The notes beneath the pieces were generated by a model. The model saw only the letters and a list, made by a program, of their open reading frames with translations, made no database searches and was not told the DNA's origin. The translations under genes and the position numbers were made by a program. A stretch of 64,000 bases of DNA from Lepisosteus oculatus (taxonomy: Eukaryota; Chordata; Actinopteri; Semionotiformes; Lepisosteidae): the NCBI RefSeq assembly GCF_040954835.1, contig NC_090698.1, forward strand, positions 2,354,501-2,418,500, given 5' to 3'. Shown here one piece after another: positions 23,801-35,587 of this stretch (its first letter is position 1; each line of letters starts with the position of its first letter).

Positions 23801-26390
23801 CCTGATGGAATTCGTCCATGAAACTTGATGTTTCTCCTAAATCACCTGCCCATTTTTTTCTGTGCTTCTGGTGTGCAAGAATGCAAGGGAGCTGATTTGA
23901 ATGTACTGCGCTGCTTCTTGTCCGTGGATTAACATTAACTTTTTAAAAGGGCTGTCTGGGGTTCCCCCAGCCTTGCTGAAGACATGCTGCCAAGTTTGAG
24001 CTTGAGCTGAGGAGCTCCACATAAAAAAAAACTGCATTGCAGATAGTGTTTTAAAATGTGTCAGTGCCAAGTGTATATTGGGTTAGAGAAGCTCATGCAT
24101 AATGGCGATTTATTTAAAACAGCCAACCCAATCATTCCTCTATTACAATCAATTCCAAAAATTTAAAAAATTTAAATGTGATATGAGGGATTTTGAGGAA
24201 AAAAAGGAAAGCCCTTTCAGCGGTCTGTAGAAATGTTTGGCACTCTCATCAGCTCTTCGTATTTGGTCTTCTCTGTCCTTTGCCTGTCTTTTACTATGGT
24301 CATGGAGGCTTCTGTCTTCTCAAGAGGGACCACCCACATTTTTTAAAAGAGCAACGGTACATTTTCGACACCCCCCTACTGTCCCAATAAAAATGTGGTT
24401 TCCCACCATCCTCCCTCGGTTCACTTTACCAGACTAATCCCCTTCTTTATGGGCTCAGTTAACCCGGCGGTTCGGATTACCAGGATTAAATCCCCTGTTT
24501 GTCTCTGTGAAAGCCATTAGGAAAGGCTAACAGAGTGACCTTGCCTTTCACCCCCTTATACCTCTCCTTCCTGGGAACCCACTCCTCCCCTATCTCCCTG
24601 TCCTCTTTGCTTGCTGTCCACACGTGGTCATCACTGTCCAGCTCACTGCAGGACCCCTGGACTGGAGGAATAACTGGATGGGCAAGGATAGAGATGGGTA
24701 GATGCAGAGCAAGGCATGGGCTGTACAGCTAAAGAGTTTTCACACATTGGAGGAAATGGGAAACTGGTAATAAACAGGTGGGAGTGTGGATTAACCCATC
24801 CTAAAATAACTACAAATGAAACTGATCGTTGGTTCTAACTGTTCCTGTAACGATCTGTTATGAGTCTAACTCTCAACATATGTAGAAAATGAAACTAATG
24901 TACTGTACTTATTGTGAAAGGGAAGGCTCTAATTTTTGCTTATCTAGGTGGAGATCTTACATGAATTTCCTGTGAACATCAGTGAACAAATAAATTGTTT
25001 TCCTACCAGATATTATTACCTTATTGTGCCTCTGGCAAATCTTGTTGCTCAGAATTTTCTCTGAGGAAGCAAAACCAGAACTGAGAGATGGAAAGAAACA
25101 CTAGCAGCTACTGTTTTAAGTGGATTTCAAGAAGTTGGTCCTCAGTGTGGCATTCCTGTAGGAACTGGACAGCTGGCTCTCTGTGGCTTCTGTCTGCCTC
25201 GCGATTCGTCAGGCTGGTGCTGACTGGGAGCTCTCTGACCTCTGACCCCACACTGGGGGGCGCTAAGCTGCCAACTGTCGTCAAGAGTCAGGGGAAGTAA
25301 TTTATTACCGGGGGGTCGAGTACGTGGAAGAAAAAGAAAAACAAGGGCTTTGACGAGCCAAAACGAGTATTTATCTGTTTTAAAGCATTTGAGTCCTTTC
25401 AAGGAAATTGACCTGCTCAACAAGCGATTTGTTTTTAAGTTCATTTGCCTTCAATGCCTTGATTTAAAGAAAACAATTTTGCGAAATAACCTTTCTTCTT
25501 TATCTTCATTTCCTTCTGTTATAATTGGCTGGTCCAATATGAAAGTCCAGAGTAAATGCACTGATGGTAATCTAGATGGCTGCTCGCGATCTACAAGATG
25601 TGGTCTCGCGCCAGCGAGGGGGGCTCGCCCTGCGAAGGGCAGTGAGGGTGGCGCACGCCCTGTCCTAGCCCTCTCTGAGCAGGAATGCTTGCTCTAAAAC
25701 GGCGCAGGTGCCTTCCTCTTGAGCTGCGTTCTTTGCACTCGAGTAGCCTGATCCAGACTCCCGCCGAGCCTGCTCCCAGGGCGGTGCTGAGCGTTCCTGC
25801 AGTCCCTTCTCCTCCCCTTTGGTGTCTCGTGACTGCCCCCTACATCAGCTGAGTCAAGGCGGTGAAGGAGCTGCAGGTTACTCGCACTCACGGGGCACAG
25901 CTGTCTCCTGCCTCACACACCGATGCATGCTTGTTCGCACTGGAGATGGTCTGGACTTTTCAAACGCCAGCTGAGAGCTGAGCACTGCACCCCTTATTCA
26001 GGAAACTGCCTGAAAATAATGTAAGGTCACATTAGCGCATTTGTAGAGTTGGGGAGGGAGTATGTTCTTGCTCAGAGATGGCAAAGGTGCTGTGTTGTGG
26101 ACAAAGCAGAGAGCGATGGCCTGTCAGGGCCAAGGAATGGTCAATGCTGTTTTTCCGGAGCTTTGTAGGTGCTTTTCTGAGATAGATGAAGCGGCTCTAC
26201 CCAAAATAACGCAGAAATAGTTGCCGTGAGGGGATTCACTTCATTTATTGAAGTGGTGGAAGGTATATTTGTGCACTCCAGAAGACACAGGACAGCCATC
26301 TCTCCACTTCTGAGGAGGCAGGCCGTGCTGTGAGCTGACTTCCACTCCACAGCTTCAACACGAGTTTGAAAGGAGGATCCTGCAAATAAA
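17810..26390. other. long intergenic stretch, no gene recognised
   Basis: About 8.6 kb of largely unique sequence with no frame that looks coding. It contains a strong polypyrimidine/AG acceptor-like site at 20,120-20,153, a G run near 20,990 and a CTCF-like 10/12 match near 25,250 (cactggggggcgct). No tRNA or structured RNA was seen. Confidence 0.45.
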
Positions 26391-26392
26391 AG

Positions 26393-26500
26393 TGCATTTA
26401 AAACTGAGAACAGGAGACACTTCTTTCACAAAGAGTTGAGGGAGTGTGGAACAAGCTGCCCAACTATGTGGCTGGATGATATTCTCGGATTAATTTGCTA
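26393..26500 (+). mobile_element. LINE 3' tail fragment (FFT...W.KLP family)
   Basis: The sequence 'gcatttaaaactgagaacag' is followed by 'gagacacttctttcac' and 'gtgtggaacaagctgccc', the same module as at 7,250-7,340. About 100 bp survive. Confidence 0.75.
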
Positions 26501-27084
26501 CCCACTACCAGACTGGCTCCTCTCTCTGTGTATCCTTTCTTGTGTTGTTATGAAAGATGCAAGAAACAGGACCAGAATGATGGCTCTTCAGTCTGCACAG
26601 GTAACTGCTTGTTTCTGGGCCTCTCTGCCCCCCTCAGGGATCCTGGGATCCTTGCTCTCGCTCCAGAGCAGGGAGGAGAGGGTTACATTTTCTCATGTTT
26701 TCAGATGCCCACCCCCATCCCTTCTCTCGAAGGCCCACTCGGGGATAAACAGGAAAGGAAGGAGGGGGAATTCATCCCAATGAGTGTATCCTGAGTCAGC
26801 GGTGCTTTCTGATGGGGGGACGGAGCTCAGCTCTGGGGCTCTCTCAGCGGTTCAGGCGGAAGCCCTTGAGCTGCTATGTGGTGTAGCGTCAGATATGGTC
26901 TCTACCTGGCCGGCAATCCTTACGGCTCTGGACATCTTTATCCAGGTCAGAACAGGCATCCGGTTATAATTAACCAGATACGCAAGTTGAGAATAAATGT
27001 TCATTAACGGTGATGACCTAACTAATTGCCCCTCGAGGGAAATAAGGACAGTCTTTCTCTCTCTCTCGGGGGCCAAGTACACGG

Positions 27085-27235
27085 CAGGACAAGAGCTACA
27101 GCAAAACGAGTGTAGTACCTTGCTCAGGGATACAGGGTTAAACCCACATCCCTCTGGTTCAGGTCCCCAACTACTCCTCCAAACTGCTGTAGCCTTCAGT
27201 ATATATACAGCCTTACCTTGTGAGATGTGTGGACC
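27085..27235 (-). mobile_element. tRNA-derived SINE head, inverted
   Basis: On the minus strand this resembles the SINE head at 50,160-50,310. The plus strand shows 'gtaccttgctcagggataca', 'gggttaaacccacatccctc' and 'ccaactactcctcc', the reverse complement of a decayed B-box region and 'gagcaaggtac' block. It is old and diverged. Confidence 0.55.
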
Positions 27236-27539
27236 ATAACACTCACTGGAAAGAAAAATTCGAGGGCAGGAATGCCAAGGATGAGCAGACTGACATCTGC
27301 AGGTGAGTATACAGACACAGAGTGCACAGTGTCCATTTGGTAGCAGTTGTTTTTATTTTAAAGACCCTATCTGGCTGTGTGTGATGGTCTGACTTATATA
27401 AATGATATGCTTAAGAAGGCAGGTCTGTTTGGGTGTGATGTCGGAAATACTGTCCTCTTTTTAACAGACAAAAACTTAACTTTGTGAAGAATGCAATACC
27501 TGAGCCTTCAGTTCCTGCCCCCAGTTTCAAAGTGTGACT

Positions 27540-27682
27540 TATGCACACATGCATACCCACAGTCTTACATTCACACACACGCACACTGACATGCATACTT
27601 GCACACTTACACATACACACATGCACGTACGCACACACTTGCATACACACAATGTACGTGCACACTTACATACACACTTGCA
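27540..27682 (+). repeat. impure (CA)n microsatellite
   Basis: CACACA, CATGCA and TACACA steps over about 140 bp. Overlapping histidine/threonine-rich frames are low-complexity artefacts. Confidence 0.9.
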
Positions 27683-27689
27683 AAGAAAA

Positions 27690-28500
27690 AAACAACCACC
27701 TCAAGGAACAAACAGCTTTGTGACAAACCCTAGTCCTTCAACTTCCTGCGGCTGGGATGGCCTATGAATTCTCAAGCAAAACAGGAAGCAGATTGAAAAT
27801 TAACAACGCGGAGATGACTGGTGATAGAGGAGAGAGCTGGGGGTCGTGGAAAACGCAGAGGACTGAGAGATTAGGATGGAATGAGGTGAATTGCTCCTGG
27901 ATCTGTGAGTGCAGGAGAGACATTAAAATTCCCCCTTGTGACATTGTTTTGTGACATTGTTTCTGCTCATTTAAGGTTCTGGAGTACTGAAGACTATAGA
28001 ATAGGACTTAGGTAACTAGCAAAGGCCCTTCAGTCTATGATTTGTAAGTGAGATCCTTCATAAAAAGGCTGGGCGAGATCCTCAGATCAGCGAATTATCA
28101 GTTACCTGGAAGGGCCCAGTGACTTTCTCTCCCTTGCCTGGATTTCGTTGCTTTTTGTTTCACTGTTCTGTGCTTAAAGCTGAGATCAGTGCAGGCAGAA
28201 CCTCAAGACTCCGACCGATCTCCCCGCAGGTCGCCTGTGTACAGGAAGAAAGTCTTGAACTTGTTTTTCAGAAAAAAACAGCCAGACCTGAGAGCTTCTC
28301 GCTCAAGAAGGGACAAACGGGATGGCGGTCGCAGGTTTCCCCTGGTGACTCGGTGTCTCTCTGGGACTCCAGGATTCAACTTCTTGCTGCCCTGGGGCTG
28401 AGATGGGTGGTGGGGCCCCGGTCACGTCCAGCAGCCCCATGAGCTTCCTGGATGGAGTGGATTCTGGGTGACTGTTCTTCGGGATCCGCAGCTTCACAAG
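27690..28500. other. unique intergenic stretch
   Basis: No gene, RNA or repeat was recognised. Confidence 0.45.
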
Positions 28501-28504
28501 GGCT

Positions 28505-28610
28505 GGGGACAGCGGGGGATATCAGGTTTAGGGCCGGTAGAGACAGGAGGCGCTTTCTTACACAGAGGATTGTGGGAGTCTGGAGCACCAAGCCGCCGAG
28601 TCATGTGGGT
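28505..28610 (+). mobile_element. LINE 3' tail fragment
   Basis: A diverged copy of the module: 'gagacaggaggcgctttctt' then 'acacagaggattgtgggagt' and 'ctggagcaccaagc'. It corresponds to the FFTQRIVGVW block of the CR1/L2-like ORF2 end. Confidence 0.7.
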
Positions 28611-28846
28611 AAAGTCCTTTACGAAGGGATCAGTGTGGTTCACAGAACATTTAAACTACTGGTGACCCAGATGAGCCCTCTCGTGGGGAAGCTCTCCAGC
28701 TATAATATTGTTTTACGCAATATCAGGTGTGTTGTGAGGAGGAGCTGTTTTGAGGATGCAGACAAGCACAATGCTGACAGAGAGCAGCAGAACAGGACCC
28801 CATGATACTGCCAACATGGGCCTGGCAGCCAAATACATGTGGGTTC

Positions 28847-29327
28847 TGTCACGATTATAGTTCCCCCTCCTTAAGGGTGCTCCAGCCCTATCACTCAAGA
28901 CTTTATTCTCTGCACCTGTTCCCTATTCCCAGCCCACCTTAAAAGCCAGGCGATGACGCTCATCCGGGCTCTGCATCTGATTTCCGTATCTTGCGAGTCC
29001 GGGACCTGGAAGCGCCTGGTCCCGTTAAGGTTTTAACCTCTGTTCCCGTTCCTGTTCCCTGTCCGCCGGTTCCGACCCGGTCTTCGTGGTTTTAACTTCG
29101 TGTTTGATGGATCTCCTGGTTTTGGACTTTCTCGTGTGTTTTTGGATATTCCCAAAGGACTACTCTCTCGGATTGTTCGCCTCGGCCACACCCCCCCGTG
29201 CACCAGCGCACCTTGGACACGCCCCCCTGTCTTCTGCCCCGTATTCCTGCATGACGTTTCCCTAGTGTTTCCCCACTCCGTCGGATTGTGTCGTCCGCAT
29301 AGGGTCCGGAAAGAACTGTTCGTTACA
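28847..29327 (+). mobile_element. solo LTR, Gypsy-type, with 5-bp target duplication
   Basis: The element begins TGTCACG and ends GTTACA, so it has TG...CA termini. It is flanked on both sides by the exact 5-bp repeat GGTTC (28,842-28,846 and 29,328-29,332), the duplication size expected of LTR-retrotransposon integrase. A TTAAAA TATA-like box lies near 28,940. There is no internal coding region or second LTR next to it, so this is a solo LTR left by LTR-LTR recombination. The Gypsy assignment rests on the TGTCACG start common among fish Gypsy LTRs and is an inference. Confidence 0.8.
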
Positions 29328-29424
29328 GGTTCACTGTAATTCCTTTGTCATCTGCCAAGAAAGGGAGTTCAGAGACTGAAAAGTTAATTTTTGGATTCCC
29401 TCTCTTCAATATCATTGTCATGAT

Positions 29425-29640
29425 GAGACTTAGACCACTGCTCTTCCCAATGTACATTACAGATATAGACCCTGGTATAGTCTGTGAACTAGTGAAATGC
29501 ACAGGTGATACTGGAACAGCAAGATTATTGAATGCTATAGAAGCTGCAGAAGAAATTCAGAAAGACGGGACAAAATTCAGCATTTAGCTGCGTGTGGAGG
29601 TCTGGAACATGCTGCCAGCCATGTTTCTTTTAAGACCAAA
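29425..29640 (+). mobile_element. LINE reverse-transcriptase relic, internally deleted
   Basis: The frame reads PLLFPMYITDIDPGI then CTGDT, which matches the RT motif PLLFLIYINDLDxGI...FADDT of CR1/L2-like LINEs, with the catalytic YADD-type motif destroyed (CTGD). After 'gggacaaaattcagcattta' the sequence jumps to the 3' module 'gtctggaacatgctgccagc'. The thumb and connection regions are therefore deleted. Confidence 0.7.
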
Positions 29641-29659
29641 AGGGCCCCCTCCTCTCTTA

Positions 29660-30985
29660 TCTGATTACATTATGAAACATGAATTCTGCAAATACAGACA
29701 TAATCCTAAAATGTCTACCACCATGCTGCCAGAAGTCATTGTTTCCAAACAATAAAAATGAGAATGAAATTAAGTCGAACAATGTCACGTAAATCTTTCA
29801 GGGGTGTAGTTTCAGGCCCCGTGCACAATTATAGTGTGATTATAGCACGATTGTATGTTTTTTATGTTCTAGACTGGCAGTTTGGATTTCCGGCAACATC
29901 TGAACTTTCCGGTTACTCCATTTCCTTCTCGTTGTGTATTCCGACACTGCAGTGTTTTCCTGATGAGCCTATCGCTTGCTGCATAGACTGACTTCCAGTG
30001 CAAATCCAGCATCTCACTGCAGTGCCAGTGACTAACCCGGATTTGACCTGTGTGGCATCCCACAAGTCTAAGGAATGAGTGTCAACAAACTGATCGGGGA
30101 GAGTAAGCTATTAGATGCACATGCACATTCTTGCTGCTCTTCCTCCCTTTCATCTTGCTGTTTTCAGAGCCATGTGTACACCTGTAAAATCCTCAAGGCA
30201 GCAATTCCAGAGCCGTTTGTTCTGAAGCTTGCGGCCGATATCTTCCAATAAGCTCGTTGTGAAGTTCTGAATCGAACGGCCAGTGAAACGGCAGGAATCG
30301 TCAGCCGATCTCCCCGTCTCTTCTTGCTTGTGAGAGCGAAGAGAAAACAAGAGGAAGCAGTCTCAGACAGCGTTTCTGTTATCGCAGGCCGCCCGGCTCT
30401 GCTAATTGAGCCGCCGCTGGCTCAGTGCTCTTCCATCAGACCCGTTCCTTTGTGTTTCTGCCACGGAGGAAGAGCCAGGGGTTGTTTTCTGACTTTAGTC
30501 GGCATTTCCGACTTCTGTTGACCGGACAGATAAATAACAATATCAACAACAACAGACAAAACAAGTGCAGGAAGGCTGGTAAATCAGGCTGCCGTGCTTG
30601 TTTTCTCACACAGTGTTGAAACAACAGGGCTTCTGGAGAGGGGAAGTGAGGGAGGTGTGGTGGGACTGGATGAAGTTTTGAGGTGTGCAGTTTGGGGCTC
30701 GGGCCTGTGGGGAAGAGGGGGTCTTTTCTGCATCTTCCTGTCACTCTCAAGTGGTCTATAAAAAGCCTGGCTGCTGCACCAGGGTCAGCCTGGGGAAGCG
30801 AGGCCTTCCTGTGGACACGTTTCCTCTGGGACCGGGAGCGCGTCCTGTTGTCTGTGTTGACAGACGCAATGCCACCCCTGCCCTGACTGCCCGTCTGGTG
30901 TCGCACACAAGCCCCACAACAAACCCTCCTTAATGTGTACCCCGTGGTCAGAGCAGATTGAAGTGTCCTGAAACACCGTAAACTC
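29660..30985. other. intergenic stretch, no gene recognised
   Basis: Mixed composition. A 183-codon minus-strand frame at 30,436-30,987 has no recognisable domain, and its composition suggests chance. No RNA gene was seen. Confidence 0.45.
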
Positions 30986-30995
30986 ATGTTAAAAA

Positions 30996-31283
30996 TTAAG
31001 TACAGTGCAGTACAGCCCGGTGAGGTAAAAGTGCAGTCAACAAGGCCTGGTGAGATTGTGGTAAAAGACCAGTACAGTGCAGCACGGCCTGGTGAGAATG
31101 TGGTAAAAGACCAGTACAGTGCAGCACGGCCTGGTGAAAATGTGGTAGAAGACCAGTACAGTGCAGCACAGCCTGGTGAGATTGTGGTAAAAGCCCAGTA
31201 CAGTTCAGCACGGCCTGGTGAGATTGTGGTAAAAGCCCAGTACAGTTCAGCACGGCCTGGTGAGATTGTGGTAAAAGCCCAGT
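30996..31283 (+). repeat. 42-bp minisatellite
   Basis: About five well-preserved tandem units of 42 bp, preceded by one or two degenerate ones. The unit contains 'tacagtgcagcacggcctgg' and 'tgagattgtggtaaaagcc'. Since 42 is a multiple of 3 and the unit lacks stops in one frame on each strand, both strands show a repeated 14-residue frame (QYSAARPGE... and LPQSHQAVL...). No start context, splice site or homology supports translation. Confidence 0.95.
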
Positions 31284-31319
31284 ACTGTTCTATCGCTGCT
31301 TCAGGGAGAGCAGTGTGAA

Positions 31320-32570
31320 AGCAGTAAAGACACTGAAGTTATTTGGACAGGGTCTAGACCTTGGCAAGAGACCTAGGCAAGAGCTGTGCTGTTTGTGCTG
31401 TTGTTTACTTCATGTGGAATGCGTTTAGCTTGTCGACATGCAAACTCGCCTCCAGTACTTCAGATGTAAGTGGAAATCAATGACAAGCCCTTTTTATTCA
31501 TGACAAAATAAAGCTGTGTTAAGTTTTAATTATAAGTTGCTGCTTCTGGCTTGGCTCCCACTCTCTGACCAGGGCTGAGAAAAAAAACATTTGCCATGAA
31601 ATCTCCATTAATTACCGACCTGTCAGTGTTAATGAACACTTGACAAGGCGGAATGTGGAGAACCTGGGAAGCACCCAGAGCCTGTAAGATTTCAGAATAC
31701 TGAGAAAAATCCAGTTTTCTGTGTGCTAAGATACCCATGAACCTCATGATTGCGTTAGATTACATAAAAAATTGCCCAAACCCCCCTCACAGAATCCTTT
31801 TGTAGATTGTTCCCTCTGATAGCACATCCTGTGATAAAAGACGGCTGGTAGCTAGTCTGGCCAAATAGTTGGGAATTATGTCATATCAGTCTAATTGAGT
31901 GTAATGAGTTGTTCTAAATGGCAGGAATTTATATCAGCAAGCGGCTGTTTCCTGAAGAATCTGAAACAAATTAACTTTGTATTGCCTTCGGATAAACTGC
32001 ATGGCGGTGCTGAGCTTCCAGGAAGATGGCGTTCCTTGTGGTTCTTTGTGCAGGAATGAGAGGGTGCTTTGCCCCCCTTTGCCACGCCGACGGTGTTTAG
32101 CAACTGCATTTTTAGTTCAAACAAAAAGGGAATCCGTGAGTCTCCAGGCCCCTGTGTTTGTGTGTTCATTGCCTGTTTGTGAGACTCCTGGACTCTTGTA
32201 CGGCCACAAGCCTCTTGCGAAGCTCGCAGGCTTTCCAGATTGTAGGTCTGATGGCGTGGTGGTGTTTATGCTTGGAATGCCAACACTTCTCCTGCTCCTG
32301 TACCCCCCCCAAGGAACGGACATTCGGACTTCCCATGATGTCGCAAGGCTAGAGGGAATTGGAGAGAATTGGAGCCGTTCAGAAAAATTCAATAAAAAGT
32401 TTTGTTTTTAGAAAAAAAAATGCCACCGCACTAATATCATGAACATGTTGCCCCCCCTGCAGTGGAAAGCAACTGGTTTAGAATGGCTTTCAGAGAGGAT
32501 AACTTTCAAAATGGAGAAAACAAGAGTGTGGCATTTTCAGTGGTTGTTTCATTCTTCCTGACAAGACTGG
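31320..32570. other. unique intergenic stretch
   Basis: No gene, RNA or known repeat was recognised. Confidence 0.45.
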
Positions 32571-32574
32571 AATT

Positions 32575-32692
32575 TTGTGCGTATCATAATAATAATATAA
32601 TAATAAACTTTATTTTATATAGTTCCTTTAAAGGTGGCTCCTCAAAGCGCTTTACAGGATGACAACAACAATAAATAAGAAGAATACGCAAG
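32575..32692 (+). repeat. dispersed repeat 5' fragment
   Basis: An (AAT)n stretch leads into 'aaactttattttatatagtt', then 'cctttaaaggtggc' and 'caaagcgctttacagg'. This is a common fish repeat start related in style to that at 13,075. Confidence 0.6.
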
Positions 32693-32734
32693 ATAAAACA
32701 CAATTACAATATAAATGTCAATGTTTGATGCTCT

Positions 32735-32900
32735 GTGTATTAGGTGCAGTGATTGGCACTTCTGCCTCACAACTGAAGGGTCCCAGGTTCGATTCTGGGC
32801 TGATGTGCTTGCTGTGTGCAGTTTGCATGGTCTCCCCGTGTCCCTGGGGCCTTTAGTTTCCTCCCGCCTCCCAGAGCCGGTCTTTTCCACGAGGAGCTGG
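32735..32900 (+). mobile_element. tRNA-derived SINE-like repeat
   Basis: The tRNA-like head has A-box-like 'gtgcagtgattggcact' and a B box 'ggttcgattc' near 32,788. It is followed by the conserved core 'cagtttgcatggtctccccg', 'tgtccctggggcct' and 'gtttcctcccgcctccc'. It lacks an acceptor stem partner, so it is not a tRNA gene. Inverted relatives lie at 33,825-34,140 and 56,708-56,860. Confidence 0.75.
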
Positions 32901-32969
32901 ATCCTCATCAGTCTCTCCAGGGTGGTGCAACGCTGCTACGCTGACAACTCCAGTACAGTGGATATGAGG

Positions 32970-33480
32970 CATGGATGTTCAAGTTCAGGTTTGTCATTCC
33001 AGCCATATACAAGTATACAGAGGAGCAAGATATCGCTCTCCAGGTCTACAGTGTGAATACAGACAAGGCACTGACAAGACAATGCTATAGACAATGTACA
33101 GTAGACCTTGCTGACAGGGTGCAGGGTATAGGGTACATAAAGTGCAATGTGCATAGAGCAATTTACAGGATTGTGCAAAGAATTGTGCAAATGATACATC
33201 AGACAGTGTGCCTGACATTAGGCAAAAAAGAACTAAGTTTCCAGATTTGGAGTTTGTGCAGTAGGTACCAGGAGCCTGTTGAGGAGCCTGACAGCCTGTG
33301 GAAAAGAGCTGTCAGGCTCCAGGCTGTCAGGCTACGGAGTCTGGTGGAACTGGCCTGTGTACTGGTGATACCTTTTACCAGATGGCAGGAAGGCAAAGAG
33401 GTTGCAGGAGGGGTGGGAGGGATCATCCACAATACTGGTGGTTTTGTGTGTGCAGCGTTTGTGGTATACTGTATGTCTTC
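32970..33480 (+). mobile_element. dispersed fish repeat, class uncertain
   Basis: The sequence starts 'caagttcaggtttgtcattc' and later has 'gttgaggagcctgacagcct', 'gtggaaaagagctgtcaggc' and 'taccttttaccagatggcag'. The order of these blocks matches a common non-coding repeat of fish genomes. No intact ORF is present. The overlapping 173-codon frame at 32,975-33,496 is not a recognisable protein. Confidence 0.55.
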
Positions 33481-33824
33481 AAGAACAAGAAGATGAGTTT
33501 AAACGGACAGCTAGTAGCAGGATACAAATGATATGAGACCGTCTGGGTCATCTGAGAATTTAGCTAGCTAGTTGCTTCTTAGTCCAGAGGGCTTGTTTCC
33601 ACAGCATCAGCTAAAACAACAGTTTTTTGGGACGATTCGTTACAGCTTTAATTCAGAATAGCATAACAAAAATGGCTCTTTACTCCAGCGTCCTTCCTGC
33701 TCTGTCATGCAGTGAGCAGCACTTGATCAGCCAGTCAGCTGCAACCCTTGCTGGCCTCAGTAATCAATGGCAGGAGCTTCTGTAACTAGTTGTGTGAATA
33801 ACCTGAATATGTATATTTCTATAT

Positions 33825-34140
33825 CCATCCATTTTCATCAACAGCTTAGTTCAACGTAGGGCTTAACTCAGCAGGCAATGGCTGCAGGAAAGGGATCCGA
33901 AGAATGGGATGCAGTCCCAAGCAGGGCACACAGATACCCAGGGGACAGGCTAGAGAACTGATGTATGGAGATGGCAAGTCTTTGGACTACTGCCGAAACA
34001 GGTGAGCTGACAAACACGCACATGGCCATGGAGAGAACAGGCAAACTCCATACAGAAGATACCCGAGGTCAGAATCGAGCCCACAATCCACGATCTGATA
34101 GGAGATTTAGCTATAAACGCTGTGTTGAACCAGTAGCATT
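33825..34140 (-). mobile_element. near full-length copy of the SINE-like repeat, inverted
   Basis: The plus strand reads 'tccatccattttcatcaaca', then 'ggctgcaggaaaggga', 'gtctttggactactg', 'agagaacaggcaaactccat' and 'gaggtcagaatcgagccc'. On the minus strand this ends in a tRNA-like head with a B box. It is the same family as 1,535-1,680 and 32,735-32,900. Confidence 0.75.
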
Positions 34141-34178
34141 TGTTGCTTTTTTAACTCCTCTTGGTAAAGATATGTATG

Positions 34179-34408
34179 TACAGTTGTGTGAAAAAGTTTG
34201 TGAACCCTTAGGAATTATCTGGATTTCTGCATGAATGGCTCCTAAAATGACCATTTAAAATGTTGTGTGTGTTGTTTCTTAAATAAGACTGTCTTTATTT
34301 ATTATTATGACTTAGATGAAGACTATGACTCAGATCACATTTCAGGAGACATTCATGCAGAAATCCATATAATTCCAAAGGGTTCCCAAATGTTTTCTCA
34401 CAACTGTA
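34179..34408. mobile_element. Tc1/mariner-like MITE
   Basis: Terminal inverted repeats of about 60 bp. The left end starts TACAGTTGTGTGAAAAAGTT, and the right end is the reverse complement of TACAGTTGTGAGAAAACATT. The arms continue through 'ggaattat.tggatttctg' and 'catgaat'. Both outer ends are TA, as expected for the TA target of the Tc1/mariner superfamily. The internal 110 bp are AT-rich and non-coding, so the element was mobilised in trans. Arm identity is about 85% by eye. Confidence 0.85.
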
Positions 34409-34419
34409 TACTGTGAACA

Positions 34420-35570
34420 CATCCAGCATAGGAAGTATACAAACTGCACCAGAACAACACAAACAACCTGTTGCCAGTCGTGAACTTCTGGTTTAAGAGG
34501 CCAAGTGAGGGATATCGAGAAGCGAAAGCAAAGGAGCTTCAGACCAAAAATCCCTTTGCTGCACAAATAACGTGGAGGAAAAACCTGTCTCTTCCAGGAA
34601 TATTAAAACAGGATCCCGCTGATAAGTGTGAGATTTAGCAAAGACAAAAATTTCCCTGATACATAACAATGCAGAAAAGAGCCCAGAACAAAGCACAGGG
34701 ACGAAACAATTGCCTAACCCAAACATGCTGATGCCCTGAGCAATTCCTGTGATAGTATCAGTCTGGCTGCAGGGATATGTCACATGGTGTCTAACATTCA
34801 AATCACCTAACAGGAGCTTAGGAGCTTCAGAAAATGCCATCTACTTGTCATTGTTGTTGTTTGGTGGCTTTTTTAAAACTCAGACGTGTATTCACAAGCT
34901 TCTCCAAGCCAACCCTCTCCTGTGCCGGAGTGAGAAATCCATTTTTCGTTCCGGCTTTTTGTTCCAGAACAGTGCCTGAGGCCTTGCAGCACATTTGTGC
35001 CTGAAACAGGTAAACAGCTTGCACCTTCCAGCGCCTGGCTGTGGGAGAACACCTCGGCGAGGTGCGCAACCCTCTGGCTGTTTCAGAGTCACACCTAGAC
35101 GGACAAGTTCTCTGCTGCGATCTTGAACATGGGCTCTGCGTTTTCAGTTAAAGTGCAAAAACCAGTCCTGTTAAAATGTGCGCGCCCCCAGAAATGCAGA
35201 AGGATTCAGTTTTTTTTCCCCTGCTGGAATTCCCCCAGTCCAACACGCTGTACAATCCTGAGCAACCACATGTGGGTAGATTTGTGTTTGCTCCCTCTTG
35301 TGCTTGGTGTTTTGGCACAGTGGTGAGACTGTGCATATTCTTTACCATGGAGGACCTCTGTATATGTATATATACCATTGCCGTCACCTCTCATCAATTC
35401 ACTGAAGAATTAATATCTTCCAGGGATTCTTAACTCCCATTTTGGTCTGTCCTGATCCAAACTTTCTGTAAACCTTCAGATCTCACTCGGGTCTGCTTTT
35501 TTTGCGTCTCCTTGTGTTGAGGTCAGATCTGCATGGGGCATTGGTGATCCCCTCTCCAAGCTGTGTGCCT
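34420..35570. other. unique intergenic stretch
   Basis: No gene, RNA or repeat family was recognised. Confidence 0.45.
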
Positions 35571-35587
35571 GCCCATTGCCATTTTAG

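Noticed and set aside
25245..25265. Fourth CTCF-like motif near 'cactggggggcgct'
   Set aside because: Only about 10 of 12 core positions match and it is isolated, too weak to list as a feature.
30436..30987. 183-codon minus-strand frame
   Set aside because: No domain or conserved motif, and no supporting splice sites or start context.
32735..32830. tRNA gene suggested by a B box
   Set aside because: No acceptor-stem pairing or anticodon arm can be drawn, and the flanking core matches a SINE family. The B boxes at about 36,018 and 44,007 are SINE heads too.
32975..33496. 173-codon plus-strand frame
   Set aside because: It lies within a common non-coding dispersed repeat.
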